A stretch of DNA of 10,275 nucleotides, from positions 1-10,275 of the forward strand of contig SXUH01000302.1 in assembly GCA_005791855.1 (NCBI GenBank), written 5' to 3'. The position numbers were made by a program, and so were the translations under genes. Source of the DNA: Bdellovibrionales bacterium (GTDB lineage: Bacteria; Bdellovibrionota; Bacteriovoracia; Bacteriovoracales; Bacteriovoracaceae). The notes beneath the pieces were generated by a model. It made no database searches. It was not told the origin of the DNA and worked only from the letters and a program-made list of their open reading frames with translations. Shown here in pieces: positions 1-5,884 of the stretch; the stretch's first letter is position 1; each line of letters begins with the position of its first letter.

Positions 1-1
1 G

Positions 2-1912
2 AAGCACCAGTCGGTCCAGGATGCCTGGGACTTCGCTCTGGACATGACCGACCCCGCACAGGTGTCGGCGCTGACCGGAAGCCTCGTCGACGACTACGCC
101 AGGAAATTCGTCGATCTGATCGTCGGGAAGGACGGCACGGCGGAAAGTAACAAAGCGGCTTGGGCGGGATTCTTCAAGGTGATCAACGGGATGAGCAACC
201 TGCGGCCAGACGCCCACGAGAAAGTCCTTGGAGCGATCTTCGGACTCCTGATGAAGCAGGAGTACTACGGCGCCGGAGTCACGAGGGAAGACGTGCTGGC
301 GCTGATGAAGCGCGGGCTGCGGGGTAGCGACTCCATGAAGTCGCACTACGCGACCGCACTCCGAGCACTGTACGAGAAGGCGAGCTACGAGAGCCTGGCG
401 GGGAAGCCGGGGACGAAAAATACGACGGTCCAGGTGAAGGGGAAGAACTATCCACTTGCCCTGGTCTCGCAGGAGATCTTCGATAGCCTTTCTCCCAAAG
501 CGTTCTTGACGAACTCGAAGGGCGAGAGCAAGGCGCGGAAGGATATCCTGGCGACGGAGATGTATAAGAACGATGGGTACATGGACTGGGGCTTCCGGTC
601 TCCGACGGGGGTTGCGACGCCAGCGCCGGCGCCGGTGGTTGTGGCCAAGGTCCAGGAACCTGTGAAGGCACCGGTGAAGGTCGAGAGCCAGCCTTCCGGT
701 CAGTCCTCGGAGGAGTTGCGAGTGGGGGAGGACATCTTCCATGATGACCTCTACAAGGCTATCACTGCGATCAACGCCGACGGCACCTACGCCGTCAGCT
801 GGACCGTCGGGAATAATTCTTTTTCCGGTACCGCAAGCAGAAAGTACATCGCGAAGATGTCCGGAAGCTTCGGAGACCTCACGGTCGGACAGCTGATCGT
901 CCACGACAATCTCTACAAAGAGATCCACGGCTACTATCCCGACGGGACCTACGCGGTTCGCTGGAAGGTAGGGGAGAAATCCTTCAAGGGTACGGCATCG
1001 AGGCCCAACATCGCGGTGATGGAAGGAAGCTCGGAGGGCCTCACTGTTGGAGAGAACATCTACCACGACAACCTCTACAAGACGATCACAGGGATCAAGC
1101 CCGACGGCACCTTCTCCGTGAAGTGGACCGTCGGGAGCTCCAGCTACACGGGTGTCGCGTCTCGGAAGTACATTGCGAAGATGAGAGGGAGCTCGGGCGA
1201 TCTCTCGGTGGGAGACGATGTGATCCACGACAAGCTCTTCAAGGAAGTGGAGGGCATCTACCCTGATGGGACCTTCCTCCTGCAATGGAAGGTCGGAAAG
1301 GATGTGCACCACGGCCAAGTGGCCAGGAGTTCGATCGCAAGCACGGTCGCGAAGGTCGGCGATCTCACCATCGGTCAGAAGGTCTTCTATAAGGATGCGC
1401 CAAAGGTCGTCATCGGCGTGAAGCCCGATGGCACCTACGTCCTGAACATCGAAGGTGGTGATAACCTGAGCATCGTCGAGGCGAAGCGGGAGGCCATCTC
1501 GGAGACGGCGAGCGTTCCCCAGCTGAAGCCCGCGGTCGAAGACCGCACCATCGCCACGATCGACAAGAAGCTCCCGGTCCCGGAGAACTTCAAAGTTGGT
1601 CAGACGTTCCTGACGACCTTAGGAGAGATCGTGAAGATCACCCGGGTGAAGGAGAACGGGAATTTCACCGTGAAGGTCCGGAAGGCGTACTCACCGATCG
1701 GCGTCACCATGGAGGACTTCCCGCGGCTGCAGATGTACGCGACCGAAGGCCACTACGACGGGTTCCGGGTCGGCGAGACGGTGAAGCGGGGGGACGGAAC
1801 CGTGAAGCTCATCGGGATAAACTCGGAAGGGAAGTTCCTCGTCAAGGGCGCCGACCGGCTCGTCGGCAATGCGATCGAGAGTCGCGTCGATGTTTCCGAG
1901 CTCAGCCGGTAG
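2..1912 (+). CDS. Partial (5' end missing) protein with tandem 54-residue modules
   Basis: The frame is open from base 2 and ends at TAG 1910-1912. The first ATG (44) has no Shine-Dalgarno sequence and the codons before it read as ordinary protein (KHQSVQDAWDFALD), so the true start is probably outside the window. Numbering from ATG 44, residues 1-125 look alpha-helical, about 190-223 form a Pro/Ala/Val/Ser linker (PAPAPVVV, PVKAPVKV), and from 224 come 54-residue modules. The core is (D/E)LxVGxx(I/V)xHDxLYKxIxGIxPDGTYxVxWxVG, then a (F/Y)xGxASRxxIA segment. Units 1-4 are clear, unit 5 is divergent, and two shorter relatives (NFKVGQTF, FRVGETVK) close the protein. The pattern suggests small beta-barrel, SH3- or Tudor-like modules, but I do not recognise a named family and the function is unknown. 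Any signal peptide would lie upstream of the window. Confidence 0.9.
   Translation, partial: KHQSVQDAWDFALDMTDPAQVSALTGSLVDDYARKFVDLIVGKDGTAESNKAAWAGFFKVINGMSNLRPDAHEKVLGAIFGLLMKQEYYGAGVTREDVLALMKRGLRGSDSMKSHYATALRALYEKASYESLAGKPGTKNTTVQVKGKNYPLALVSQEIFDSLSPKAFLTNSKGESKARKDILATEMYKNDGYMDWGFRSPTGVATPAPAPVVVAKVQEPVKAPVKVESQPSGQSSEELRVGEDIFHDDLYKAITAINADGTYAVSWTVGNNSFSGTASRKYIAKMSGSFGDLTVGQLIVHDNLYKEIHGYYPDGTYAVRWKVGEKSFKGTASRPNIAVMEGSSEGLTVGENIYHDNLYKTITGIKPDGTFSVKWTVGSSSYTGVASRKYIAKMRGSSGDLSVGDDVIHDKLFKEVEGIYPDGTFLLQWKVGKDVHHGQVARSSIASTVAKVGDLTIGQKVFYKDAPKVVIGVKPDGTYVLNIEGGDNLSIVEAKREAISETASVPQLKPAVEDRTIATIDKKLPVPENFKVGQTFLTTLGEIVKITRVKENGNFTVKVRKAYSPIGVTMEDFPRLQMYATEGHYDGFRVGETVKRGDGTVKLIGINSEGKFLVKGADRLVGNAIESRVDVSELSR
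713..1522 (+). repeat. Five tandem 162-bp (54-residue) coding repeats
   Basis: Units begin at 713, 875, 1037, 1199 and 1361, each exactly 162 bp apart with no indel. The invariant or near-invariant positions are VG, HDxL(Y/F)K, DGT(Y/F), W-x-VG and (A/S)R-x-x-IA. Unit 5 keeps the opening (DLTIG) and the PDGTY core but loses the second half. The DNA has diverged more than the protein, so the array looks old and under selection rather than freshly duplicated. Confidence 0.9.
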
Positions 1913-1977
1913 GGAAAAACAAATCAACACATTTTGTTTAGTGCTTTTTGAGTCCGAAGCCTCCGGCTCACCTAGAA

Positions 1978-2007
1978 CCCCAGTCTAAAGATTGGGATTT
2001 CTTTTTT
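1978..2007 (+). terminator. Rho-independent terminator after the 54-residue-repeat gene
   Basis: CCCAGTC (1979-1985) and GATTGGG (1990-1996) pair over seven positions, including one G-T wobble, around the loop TAAA. ATTTCTTTTTT follows (1997-2007). It lies 66 bases past the stop codon at 1912. A weaker AT-rich inverted repeat, AAACAAA (1917-1923) with TTTGTTT (1933-1939), lies just before it. Confidence 0.8.
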
Positions 2008-2018
2008 AGGGCCCGGGA

Positions 2019-2048
2019 CAGATTCGTTAAATATTCCCAGAGAATCTG
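2019..2048. promoter_or_regulatory. Inverted repeat upstream of the gene at 2088, possible operator
   Basis: CAGATTC (2019-2025) and GAATCTG (2042-2048) are perfect 7-bp arms with a 16-bp spacer. The spacer contains the AT-rich GTTAAATATT, which could include a -10 element, although I see no good -35 match. The site lies between the preceding terminator and the start at 2088, where an operator or leader hairpin would be expected. Its function is inferred. Confidence 0.35.
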
Positions 2049-2087
2049 ACGAAGCAGGTTCATCAACCAAACACAAAGGGAACTCGA

Positions 2088-2528
2088 ATGAAGAACGGTT
2101 TCGTTGTCCTCGCCCTTGCCTCACTCTCAACCACCACTCTGGCCACCGAGTACATCGAGCAGATCAGCTGTCCCTCGATGAATCTCTACACCACTCCGGA
2201 GCCGACGCTCCAGAACTCAGAAGCCTACGATCTCACTGGATGGCGGCCCGACGGCTCCCTCGGACACGGAGGCGTGCGGACGCAAGCAGCCTACGTTAAC
2301 CGCATGGGGGACAATTCGCTCAACCTCATCTGCGAGCAGACCTACTGCCCTGATAACAACTGCCGGAGCATCGTCAAGAATACTAAAGATTATGCGACTT
2401 GCAAGATTGTGCCGGGGCCTACCCACTTCTCCATCTTCGAGTGCTCGAAGTCCGTCGTGAATCCCGGTGATACCGATCCGGTCGAACCCTCGACGAAGGG
2501 AGGATTCTGGAGCAGCTTCGGTTTCTAG
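2088..2528 (+). CDS. Small secreted six-cysteine protein, unknown function
   Basis: A 146-residue product with a clear signal peptide: MKNG, then the hydrophobic stretch FVVLALASL, with likely cleavage after TLA (residue 19). Six cysteines (28, 82, 87, 92, 105, 119) remain in the mature part, enough for three disulfides, with a compact CEQTYCPDNNC cluster in the middle. The tail (NPGDTDPVEPSTKGGFWSSFGF) looks like a flexible linker ending in aromatic residues; a terminal Phe is common in outer-membrane or Type II-exported proteins, but that is only suggestive here. The start is supported by AAAGGGA at 2075-2081, six bases before the ATG. The gene stands alone between an intrinsic terminator and a convergent neighbour. 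No family recognised. Confidence 0.85.
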   Translation: MKNGFVVLALASLSTTTLATEYIEQISCPSMNLYTTPEPTLQNSEAYDLTGWRPDGSLGHGGVRTQAAYVNRMGDNSLNLICEQTYCPDNNCRSIVKNTKDYATCKIVPGPTHFSIFECSKSVVNPGDTDPVEPSTKGGFWSSFGF

Positions 2529-2539
2529 GAATTGTTGAC

Positions 2540-2595
2540 CGCGGGATCCAACAGTCCCTGCTCCGAACCGAGGAGGGAGGTTGGATCGACCCGCG
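2540..2595. terminator. Long imperfect hairpin between convergent genes, probable bidirectional terminator
   Basis: The outer arms are CGCGGG+ATCCAAC (2540-2552) and GTTGGAT, CGA bulge, CCCGCG (2580-2595). The inner arms are TCCCTGCTC (2555-2563) and GAGGAGGGA (2570-2578) with one mismatch, and the loop is CGAACC. About 21 pairs form within 56 nt. It sits 11 nt after the plus-strand stop (2528) and 17 nt before the minus-strand stop (2613). There is no long T tract on either side (CTCTTT follows on plus), so classic intrinsic termination is not certain. Confidence 0.6.
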
Positions 2596-2612
2596 ACTCT
2601 TTCGGAGATCCG

Positions 2613-3062
2613 TTAGTTCCAGGTGGTCGGCTGGGGTTCGCTCGACTCGTAGTCCTTCGAGCAGAACTTCGCCGCCTGCGTCCCGGTGAGGCCACCGTGC
2701 GCGAAGTGATCGTTCTGGCAGCTCACGAACTCGGCGTCGGATTGCTTCTTGCAGAAGGTGCCGGCCTGCGTGCCGGTCACGCCGCCGTACCTGAATAACT
2801 TATTCTGACAGTTGATGAAGTCGGCGCTGGCGTTCTCGAGGCAGAACTTCGCCGCCTGCGTGCCCGTCACTCCCCCGTACCGGAACAGGGTGTTCTGGCA
2901 GTGAACGAACTCCGAGCTCGACTGGTCCTTGCAGAACTTCGCCGCCTGGGTCCCGGTCAGTCCTCCGTACCCGAAGAGCTTCTTCTGGCATTCGCTGAAG
3001 TTCGCCGAAGCGGTGAAGCTCGTGAAGAGTGCGACGACGGTGAGTAGGCTAACTGGTTTCAT
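2613..3062 (-). CDS. Secreted protein of four 30-residue two-cysteine repeats
   Basis: A 149-residue product with signal peptide MKPVSLLTVVALFTSFTASA (residues 1-20), cleaved before NFSEC. The mature protein is almost entirely four tandem 30-residue units of the form CQxxLFxYGGxTGTQAAxFC followed by ten residues ending (E/D)F(V/I)xC. Cysteines fall at 25/44, 55/74, 85/104 and 115/134, so both series have a period of exactly 30. Each unit probably folds as a small disulfide-linked helical hairpin, giving a rod or solenoid. Unit 4 is the most altered (HFAHGG for LF-YGG). The final 15 residues (SKDYESSEPQPTTWN) are outside the repeat. The start has a G-rich Shine-Dalgarno stretch (GGGGG) about seven bases upstream. 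No named family recognised; a surface or binding role is inference. Confidence 0.88.
   Translation of the reverse strand: MKPVSLLTVVALFTSFTASANFSECQKKLFGYGGLTGTQAAKFCKDQSSSEFVHCQNTLFRYGGVTGTQAAKFCLENASADFINCQNKLFRYGGVTGTQAGTFCKKQSDAEFVSCQNDHFAHGGLTGTQAAKFCSKDYESSEPQPTTWN
2661..2990 (-). repeat. Four tandem 90-bp coding repeats
   Basis: The four units encode cysteine pairs spaced C-x18-C-x10 and repeat without indels. The TTCGCCGCCTG segment (TGTQAAKF coding side, seen on the plus strand near 2668, 2848 and 2938) is nearly identical at DNA level, which points to fairly recent tandem duplication or homogenisation compared with the older repeats at 713-1522. Confidence 0.88.
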
Positions 3063-3195
3063 GGACGCCCCCGGTGAAAGATTGGTTAGGGGGGGTGTAC
3101 CAAAGGTCCAGAGCAGATTTGCATTTATCTCCCCGGCCGGGAAAAGAATACATACCCGAGCTTTCGCATTGGACGAAACCCTCCTAGTTAGGCCC
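3063..3195. other. Intergenic region with CCCGGCCGGG palindrome
   Basis: This 133-bp gap separates two minus-strand genes and must hold the end of the 3196-3765 transcript and any promoter for the 2613-3062 gene. It contains the 10-bp palindrome CCCGGCCGGG (3132-3141) flanked by A/T-rich bases. AGGCC/GGCCT arms surround the upstream gene's stop codon near 3192-3212. I cannot identify a convincing promoter. Confidence 0.35.
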
Positions 3196-3765
3196 TCAGC
3201 GGGTTGGCCTTTGAGCGCAGTACCGGCCCTTCACCGTGTGCAGCTGCTTCGAGTAGAGGTGGAGGCCATTCCCGAGGCTAAGCAGGACGTCCTCGGCGTA
3301 CATGAGATCCGTGTTTTTCGGAGTGGACCACTCCTGGACGATGAGCTTCCTCTTGAGCGTCGCCCGGAATGTCTTGTTCGCGAGTGCGACCGCCCCGGCG
3401 CAGGCCTCCCGGTCATCGACGTGACCCTGGAGGGTTTCGTGCTTCAGGAATCCGGCGGTCCGGAGAGCGGTGTTCAGAGGGGGTTTGACCGCGACCTGGA
3501 TGTCCACCAGGGTGTGAGGGTTTCTCTCGTAATCGTAGCTCCGGGTGACCTTGCAGTTGACCCCGCCGGTGGCGATGCTGATGTTCCTTGACTCGTCTGC
3601 GAGGACTCGTGCTTTGATCGGCAGGCGGTGGATCGTCATCTCGCAGTGCTCGTGCCACTCCCGAGGGTCCACCCCCTGGGCGTGCGAGAGGCCAGCGAAG
3701 GTTGCGGCGCTGAGTGCGAGGATGAGGGTGAGGGTGTTCAACGGGAGCTCCTTGGTTCGTGACAT
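3196..3765 (-). CDS. Secreted four-cysteine protein, unknown function
   Basis: A 189-residue product. I chose ATG 3765 over the in-frame ATG at 3786 because AAGGAAAG sits nine bases before 3765, whereas 3786 has no Shine-Dalgarno sequence. The N-terminus is then MSRTKELPLNTLTLILALSA, a signal peptide with cleavage near SHA (29) before QGVD. The mature protein is basic and has four cysteines (41, 71, 122, 183), probably two disulfides. Segments such as GGVNCKVTRSYDYERNPHTLVDIQVAV look like beta strands, and HVDDREACAGAVALANKTFRATLKRKLIV like a helix leading into a strand. No family recognised. It lies downstream of the CBS/MscS operon on the same strand, but a 95-nt structured gap suggests separate control. 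Confidence 0.82.
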   Translation of the reverse strand: MSRTKELPLNTLTLILALSAATFAGLSHAQGVDPREWHEHCEMTIHRLPIKARVLADESRNISIATGGVNCKVTRSYDYERNPHTLVDIQVAVKPPLNTALRTAGFLKHETLQGHVDDREACAGAVALANKTFRATLKRKLIVQEWSTPKNTDLMYAEDVLLSLGNGLHLYSKQLHTVKGRYCAQRPTR

Positions 3766-3790
3766 GGTAGATGACTTTCCTTTCATCTAC
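3766..3790 (-). promoter_or_regulatory. Shine-Dalgarno displayed in loop of 8-bp hairpin (CsrA/RsmA-like site)
   Basis: On the minus strand GTAGATGA (3790-3783) pairs perfectly with TCATCTAC (3774-3767). The eight-base loop is AAGGAAAG, exactly the ribosome-binding sequence of the gene starting at 3765. One base separates the stem from the ATG. The loop contains an A-N-GGA motif, the core recognised by CsrA/RsmA proteins when held in a hairpin loop. Regulation by such a protein is inferred; the structure is read directly. Confidence 0.55.
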
Positions 3791-3824
3791 ATACGATGTC
3801 TCGACCTTTAAGGGAATTGAGTGA

Positions 3825-3856
3825 ATGCTATACTTAGCATAGGGGGATACCTATGC
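3825..3856. promoter_or_regulatory. Two overlapping, mutually exclusive inverted repeats
   Basis: ATGCTA (3825-3830) with TAGCAT (3835-3840), and GCATAGG (3837-3843) with CCTATGC (3850-3856), are both perfect and share bases 3837-3840. They begin five bases past the MscS stop on the minus strand and lie upstream of the 3765 gene. They could be a terminator without a T tract, a stacked operator, or a leader that switches between two folds. Confidence 0.4.
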
Positions 3857-3860
3857 CCGA

Positions 3861-5120
3861 TTAGTTTCTAAGCAGATTCCCACTCTTCGAATTCACAGGC
3901 AAGCTCGATTCGATGACCACCCGCTGGAGCCGGGCTTCATGGTTGAAGGCACCGGTTTCTTCATCGCTATCAGTTTCCTTGGAACTCCGGTCCTCGGACC
4001 CCGAGAGCGAATTCTTGATCCTCGCCAGCGCCGCCGATTTCAGGGCGGCCTCCGAGGACTTCGCAGCATCGAACCAGAACGAGACCTTCACCTTCATCAG
4101 CTCCCCGGGCCCGAGCTGGTCGATGACTACCAGAGGCTGCGGCTCCGCCTTGACCTCCCGGATCTCCCTCAGGATCCCGAGGACCCGCTGCTGAAGCACA
4201 AAGAACGTCTCCCGCTGGCTCACCTCGATCAGGAACGACGTCCGCTTATCAGGATTCGCGCTGTAGTTCTGGACCACGGACTGGATCACCGTCGTGTTCG
4301 GGATGAGGATGAGATTCCCGTCGAAGTCGACGATGGTCGTCCCGCGCATGTTCAGGTTCTGCACGATCCCGTGGTACTCGTTGACCTTGATGTGGTCACC
4401 CTGGGTGAAGGGAGACCGGAGGGCGAGGAGGAACCCCGAGAGGTAGTTCTCGGCGATCCCCCGGAAGGCGAGACCGAAGAGGATCCCCACCACCCCGGTC
4501 CCACCGATGATGGTCGTAGCTAGGTTCTGCATCCCGAGGATCTGGAGGGTGGCGTAGAAGAACAGGATCCACACCGGCACGAACCCGACCTTCGCCACCG
4601 TGGCCGCGAGGAACGGATTCTTGATCCGCCTTCGGAGGATCAGGTGGAAGCCCTTCAGGAGGTAGGACCCGAGCACCAGGAAGAACAGCACGAGGGTGAG
4701 GCCCACGAGCAGCTTCGGTGAATTCTTCTTCACCTTCATCACCAGGTTGTTCCATTCCCGGAAGTACGGGCCCATGTCGGTCACCGGCGGAGCGACGAGG
4801 GTCGCGTTGTTCACCACGGCGAGGATGGTGGGGAGCTTCTCCGCGGTTTTTATCAGCCAGGTCATGTGCTCCTTGTTCTTGTACTTGCCGGAGATGTACA
4901 CCACGCCGAGGGAGACGTTGATCTTCACCGACTCGAGCCAACCCGCCTTCTTGAGCATGTTGGTGAGAACGATCTGGCTGTCCCGGTCGTCCTGGACCAC
5001 CGGGATGTCTTCGAGGCGAGCCTCGGAGACGGTCGGGGCGTTTTCCTCCGGCGGGACCTGGGCGCGGAGAGAAAAGCTAGAAACGATGAGAAGGAAGACG
5101 AGGGGAGCTAGCTTACTCAT
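3861..5120 (-). CDS. BON-domain MscS-family mechanosensitive channel
   Basis: A small-conductance mechanosensitive channel of the inner membrane that would release solutes during hypo-osmotic shock. I chose ATG 5120 (419 residues) because it gives a clean signal peptide, MSKLAPLVFLLIVSSFSLRA, and overlaps the upstream stop; an in-frame ATG at 5177 would add 19 basic residues inside that gene. Residues about 45-110 resemble a BON domain (LKKAGWLESVKINVSLGVVYISGKY), expected in the periplasm. Membrane segments follow near 135-157 and 176-196, and the pore-lining TM3 is near 204-234 (Gly/Ala-rich, GVVGILFGLAFRGIAENYLSG). The RSPFTQGD hallmark starts at 235, followed by the cytoplasmic beta domain (GNLILIPNTTVIQS) and an alpha/beta domain. 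The C-terminal tail is charged. BON fused to MscS is less usual than a bare MscS. Confidence 0.92.
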   Translation of the reverse strand: MSKLAPLVFLLIVSSFSLRAQVPPEENAPTVSEARLEDIPVVQDDRDSQIVLTNMLKKAGWLESVKINVSLGVVYISGKYKNKEHMTWLIKTAEKLPTILAVVNNATLVAPPVTDMGPYFREWNNLVMKVKKNSPKLLVGLTLVLFFLVLGSYLLKGFHLILRRRIKNPFLAATVAKVGFVPVWILFFYATLQILGMQNLATTIIGGTGVVGILFGLAFRGIAENYLSGFLLALRSPFTQGDHIKVNEYHGIVQNLNMRGTTIVDFDGNLILIPNTTVIQSVVQNYSANPDKRTSFLIEVSQRETFFVLQQRVLGILREIREVKAEPQPLVVIDQLGPGELMKVKVSFWFDAAKSSEAALKSAALARIKNSLSGSEDRSSKETDSDEETGAFNHEARLQRVVIESSLPVNSKSGNLLRN

Positions 5121-5361
5121 CGTCGGTCTCGTCCATTGAGTCGAGGTCTTCCGCGGCCCTCGGTTCGGACTTCTCATCCTCGTCCTTCTCCACCTGCTCC
5201 TGGACCCGCGGGCCCTGGCGAATCGTCGGTAGCTCCTGCGTCCGCTGGCGCTTTTTCATGAGAATTCTCTGGGATGCGCTGATGGCTTCTTCCGATTCGA
5301 TAACCTGGGCCACGGTGAGCCCGGGAAGGGACAATAGGAATAGAACTAGAATCAAGTTCAT
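5113..5361 (-). CDS. Small exported protein with basic middle and acidic tail
   Basis: An 82-residue product. MNLILVLFLLSLPGLTVA is a signal peptide, leaving about 64 residues. The mature part starts QVIESEEA, runs through a basic segment (RILMKKRQRTQ) and ends in a very acidic tail (EDLDSMDETDDE). No cysteines and no recognisable fold; it is likely disordered. The start is supported by GGAG seven bases before the ATG. Its stop lies within ATGAGTAA, overlapping the MscS start by 8 nt, so the two are probably translationally coupled. The mature MscS N-terminus begins similarly (AQVPPEEN against AQVIESEE), so this may be a partner or a duplicated N-terminal segment. That is inference. Confidence 0.8.
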   Translation of the reverse strand: MNLILVLFLLSLPGLTVAQVIESEEAISASQRILMKKRQRTQELPTIRQGPRVQEQVEKDEDEKSEPRAAEDLDSMDETDDE

Positions 5362-5394
5362 AGGATCTCCACTTGCAACGGGAAAAATGCCCGA

Positions 5395-5802
5395 TTACTG
5401 TTTGATCTCTTCGACGATCTCGGCCTTCAGATGGGTGTTTTCGAGGCTACCCAGGAGGTCAGAAAGGGAGACGATTCCGATCGCCTTTGTTCCGTCGACG
5501 ACGAGCAGCCGGGAAATCTGCTTCTCTTCCATGATGCGTGCGGCTTCGGTGACTTCTTGGTTCGCGTCGATGGTGACGAGGTTCGGAGTCATCGCAGTAG
5601 AGATCTGATCTTCTAGGGTTACGTTCTCATCGGCGCAGGCCAAAACGATATCCCGGTCAGTGACAAAGCCTTTTGGGTTCGAGCCTTCGTAGACCGGAAC
5701 GGCACCGATGTCGTTGTCGCGCATCAGCTGCGCTACCTTTCGGATGGGGTGGTTGGCTTGGACTGTGATGACGTCGGTGCTCATTACTTCTGAGATTTGC
5801 AT
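5395..5802 (-). CDS. Two-CBS-domain (Bateman module) protein
   Basis: A 135-residue soluble protein made of one CBS pair. CBS1 spans about 1-60 (VMSTDVITVQANHPIRKVAQLM, then DIGAVPVYE and GFVTDRDIV) and CBS2 about 66-125 (AMTPNLVTIDANQEVTEAARIM, then ISRLLVVD and IGIVSLSDLL). G-(F/I)-V-(T/S)-(D/L)-x-D motifs end both halves, as in nucleotide-binding CBS pairs. Stand-alone pairs usually bind adenine nucleotides, SAM or similar ligands and dimerise; no catalytic domain is attached. A strong AAGGAGAG lies six bases before the ATG. The next gene starts 33 nt after its stop, so it is probably the first gene of the operon with the acidic exported protein and MscS. A role tying channel expression or activity to energy state is inference. 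Confidence 0.93.
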   Translation of the reverse strand: MQISEVMSTDVITVQANHPIRKVAQLMRDNDIGAVPVYEGSNPKGFVTDRDIVLACADENVTLEDQISTAMTPNLVTIDANQEVTEAARIMEEKQISRLLVVDGTKAIGIVSLSDLLGSLENTHLKAEIVEEIKQ

Positions 5803-5849
5803 GTGGCTCTCCTTGTTAAGGGAAGATGTGCAACCTCAGGGCCAAGGTA

Positions 5850-5871
5850 AACGCTCAACCGTTGAGCCGTT
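5850..5871 (-). terminator. Near-perfect hairpin between LysR gene and CBS operon
   Basis: On the plus strand AACGCTCAAC (5850-5859) pairs with GTTGAGCCGTT (5861-5871) with a single C bulge. On the minus strand it lies 13 nt past the LysR stop and is followed by GTTTACCTT, so it may be a weak intrinsic terminator for the regulator gene. It also sits upstream of the CBS start at 5802 and could be an operator instead. Confidence 0.4.
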
Positions 5872-5884
5872 GCGACACGAGAGC

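Noticed and set aside
44..46. ATG as the true start of the 54-residue-repeat protein
   Set aside because: No Shine-Dalgarno sequence, and the frame is open to the window edge with protein-like codons, so the gene is treated as 5' partial.
2661..2990. Regular 90-bp repeats that could suggest a CRISPR or satellite array
   Set aside because: The repeats are in frame within an intact secreted-protein gene and conserve cysteines; there are no constant repeat plus unique spacer units.
3939..4523. Long plus-strand open frame (194 codons) over the MscS gene
   Set aside because: Antisense to a clear MscS channel; its composition (Arg/Pro/Asp/Val-rich, no domain) is that of a shadow frame in GC-rich DNA.
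4396..4941. Minus-strand open frame of 181 codons in another frame of the MscS gene
   Set aside because: Overlaps the channel coding sequence on the same strand, is Pro/Arg/Gly-rich and has no motif or ribosome-binding site.
5121..5177. Upstream in-frame start for the MscS protein
   Set aside because: It would place a basic, Pro/Arg-rich stretch before the signal peptide and lie deep in the preceding gene; ATG 5120 gives a clean signal peptide and a typical short overlap.
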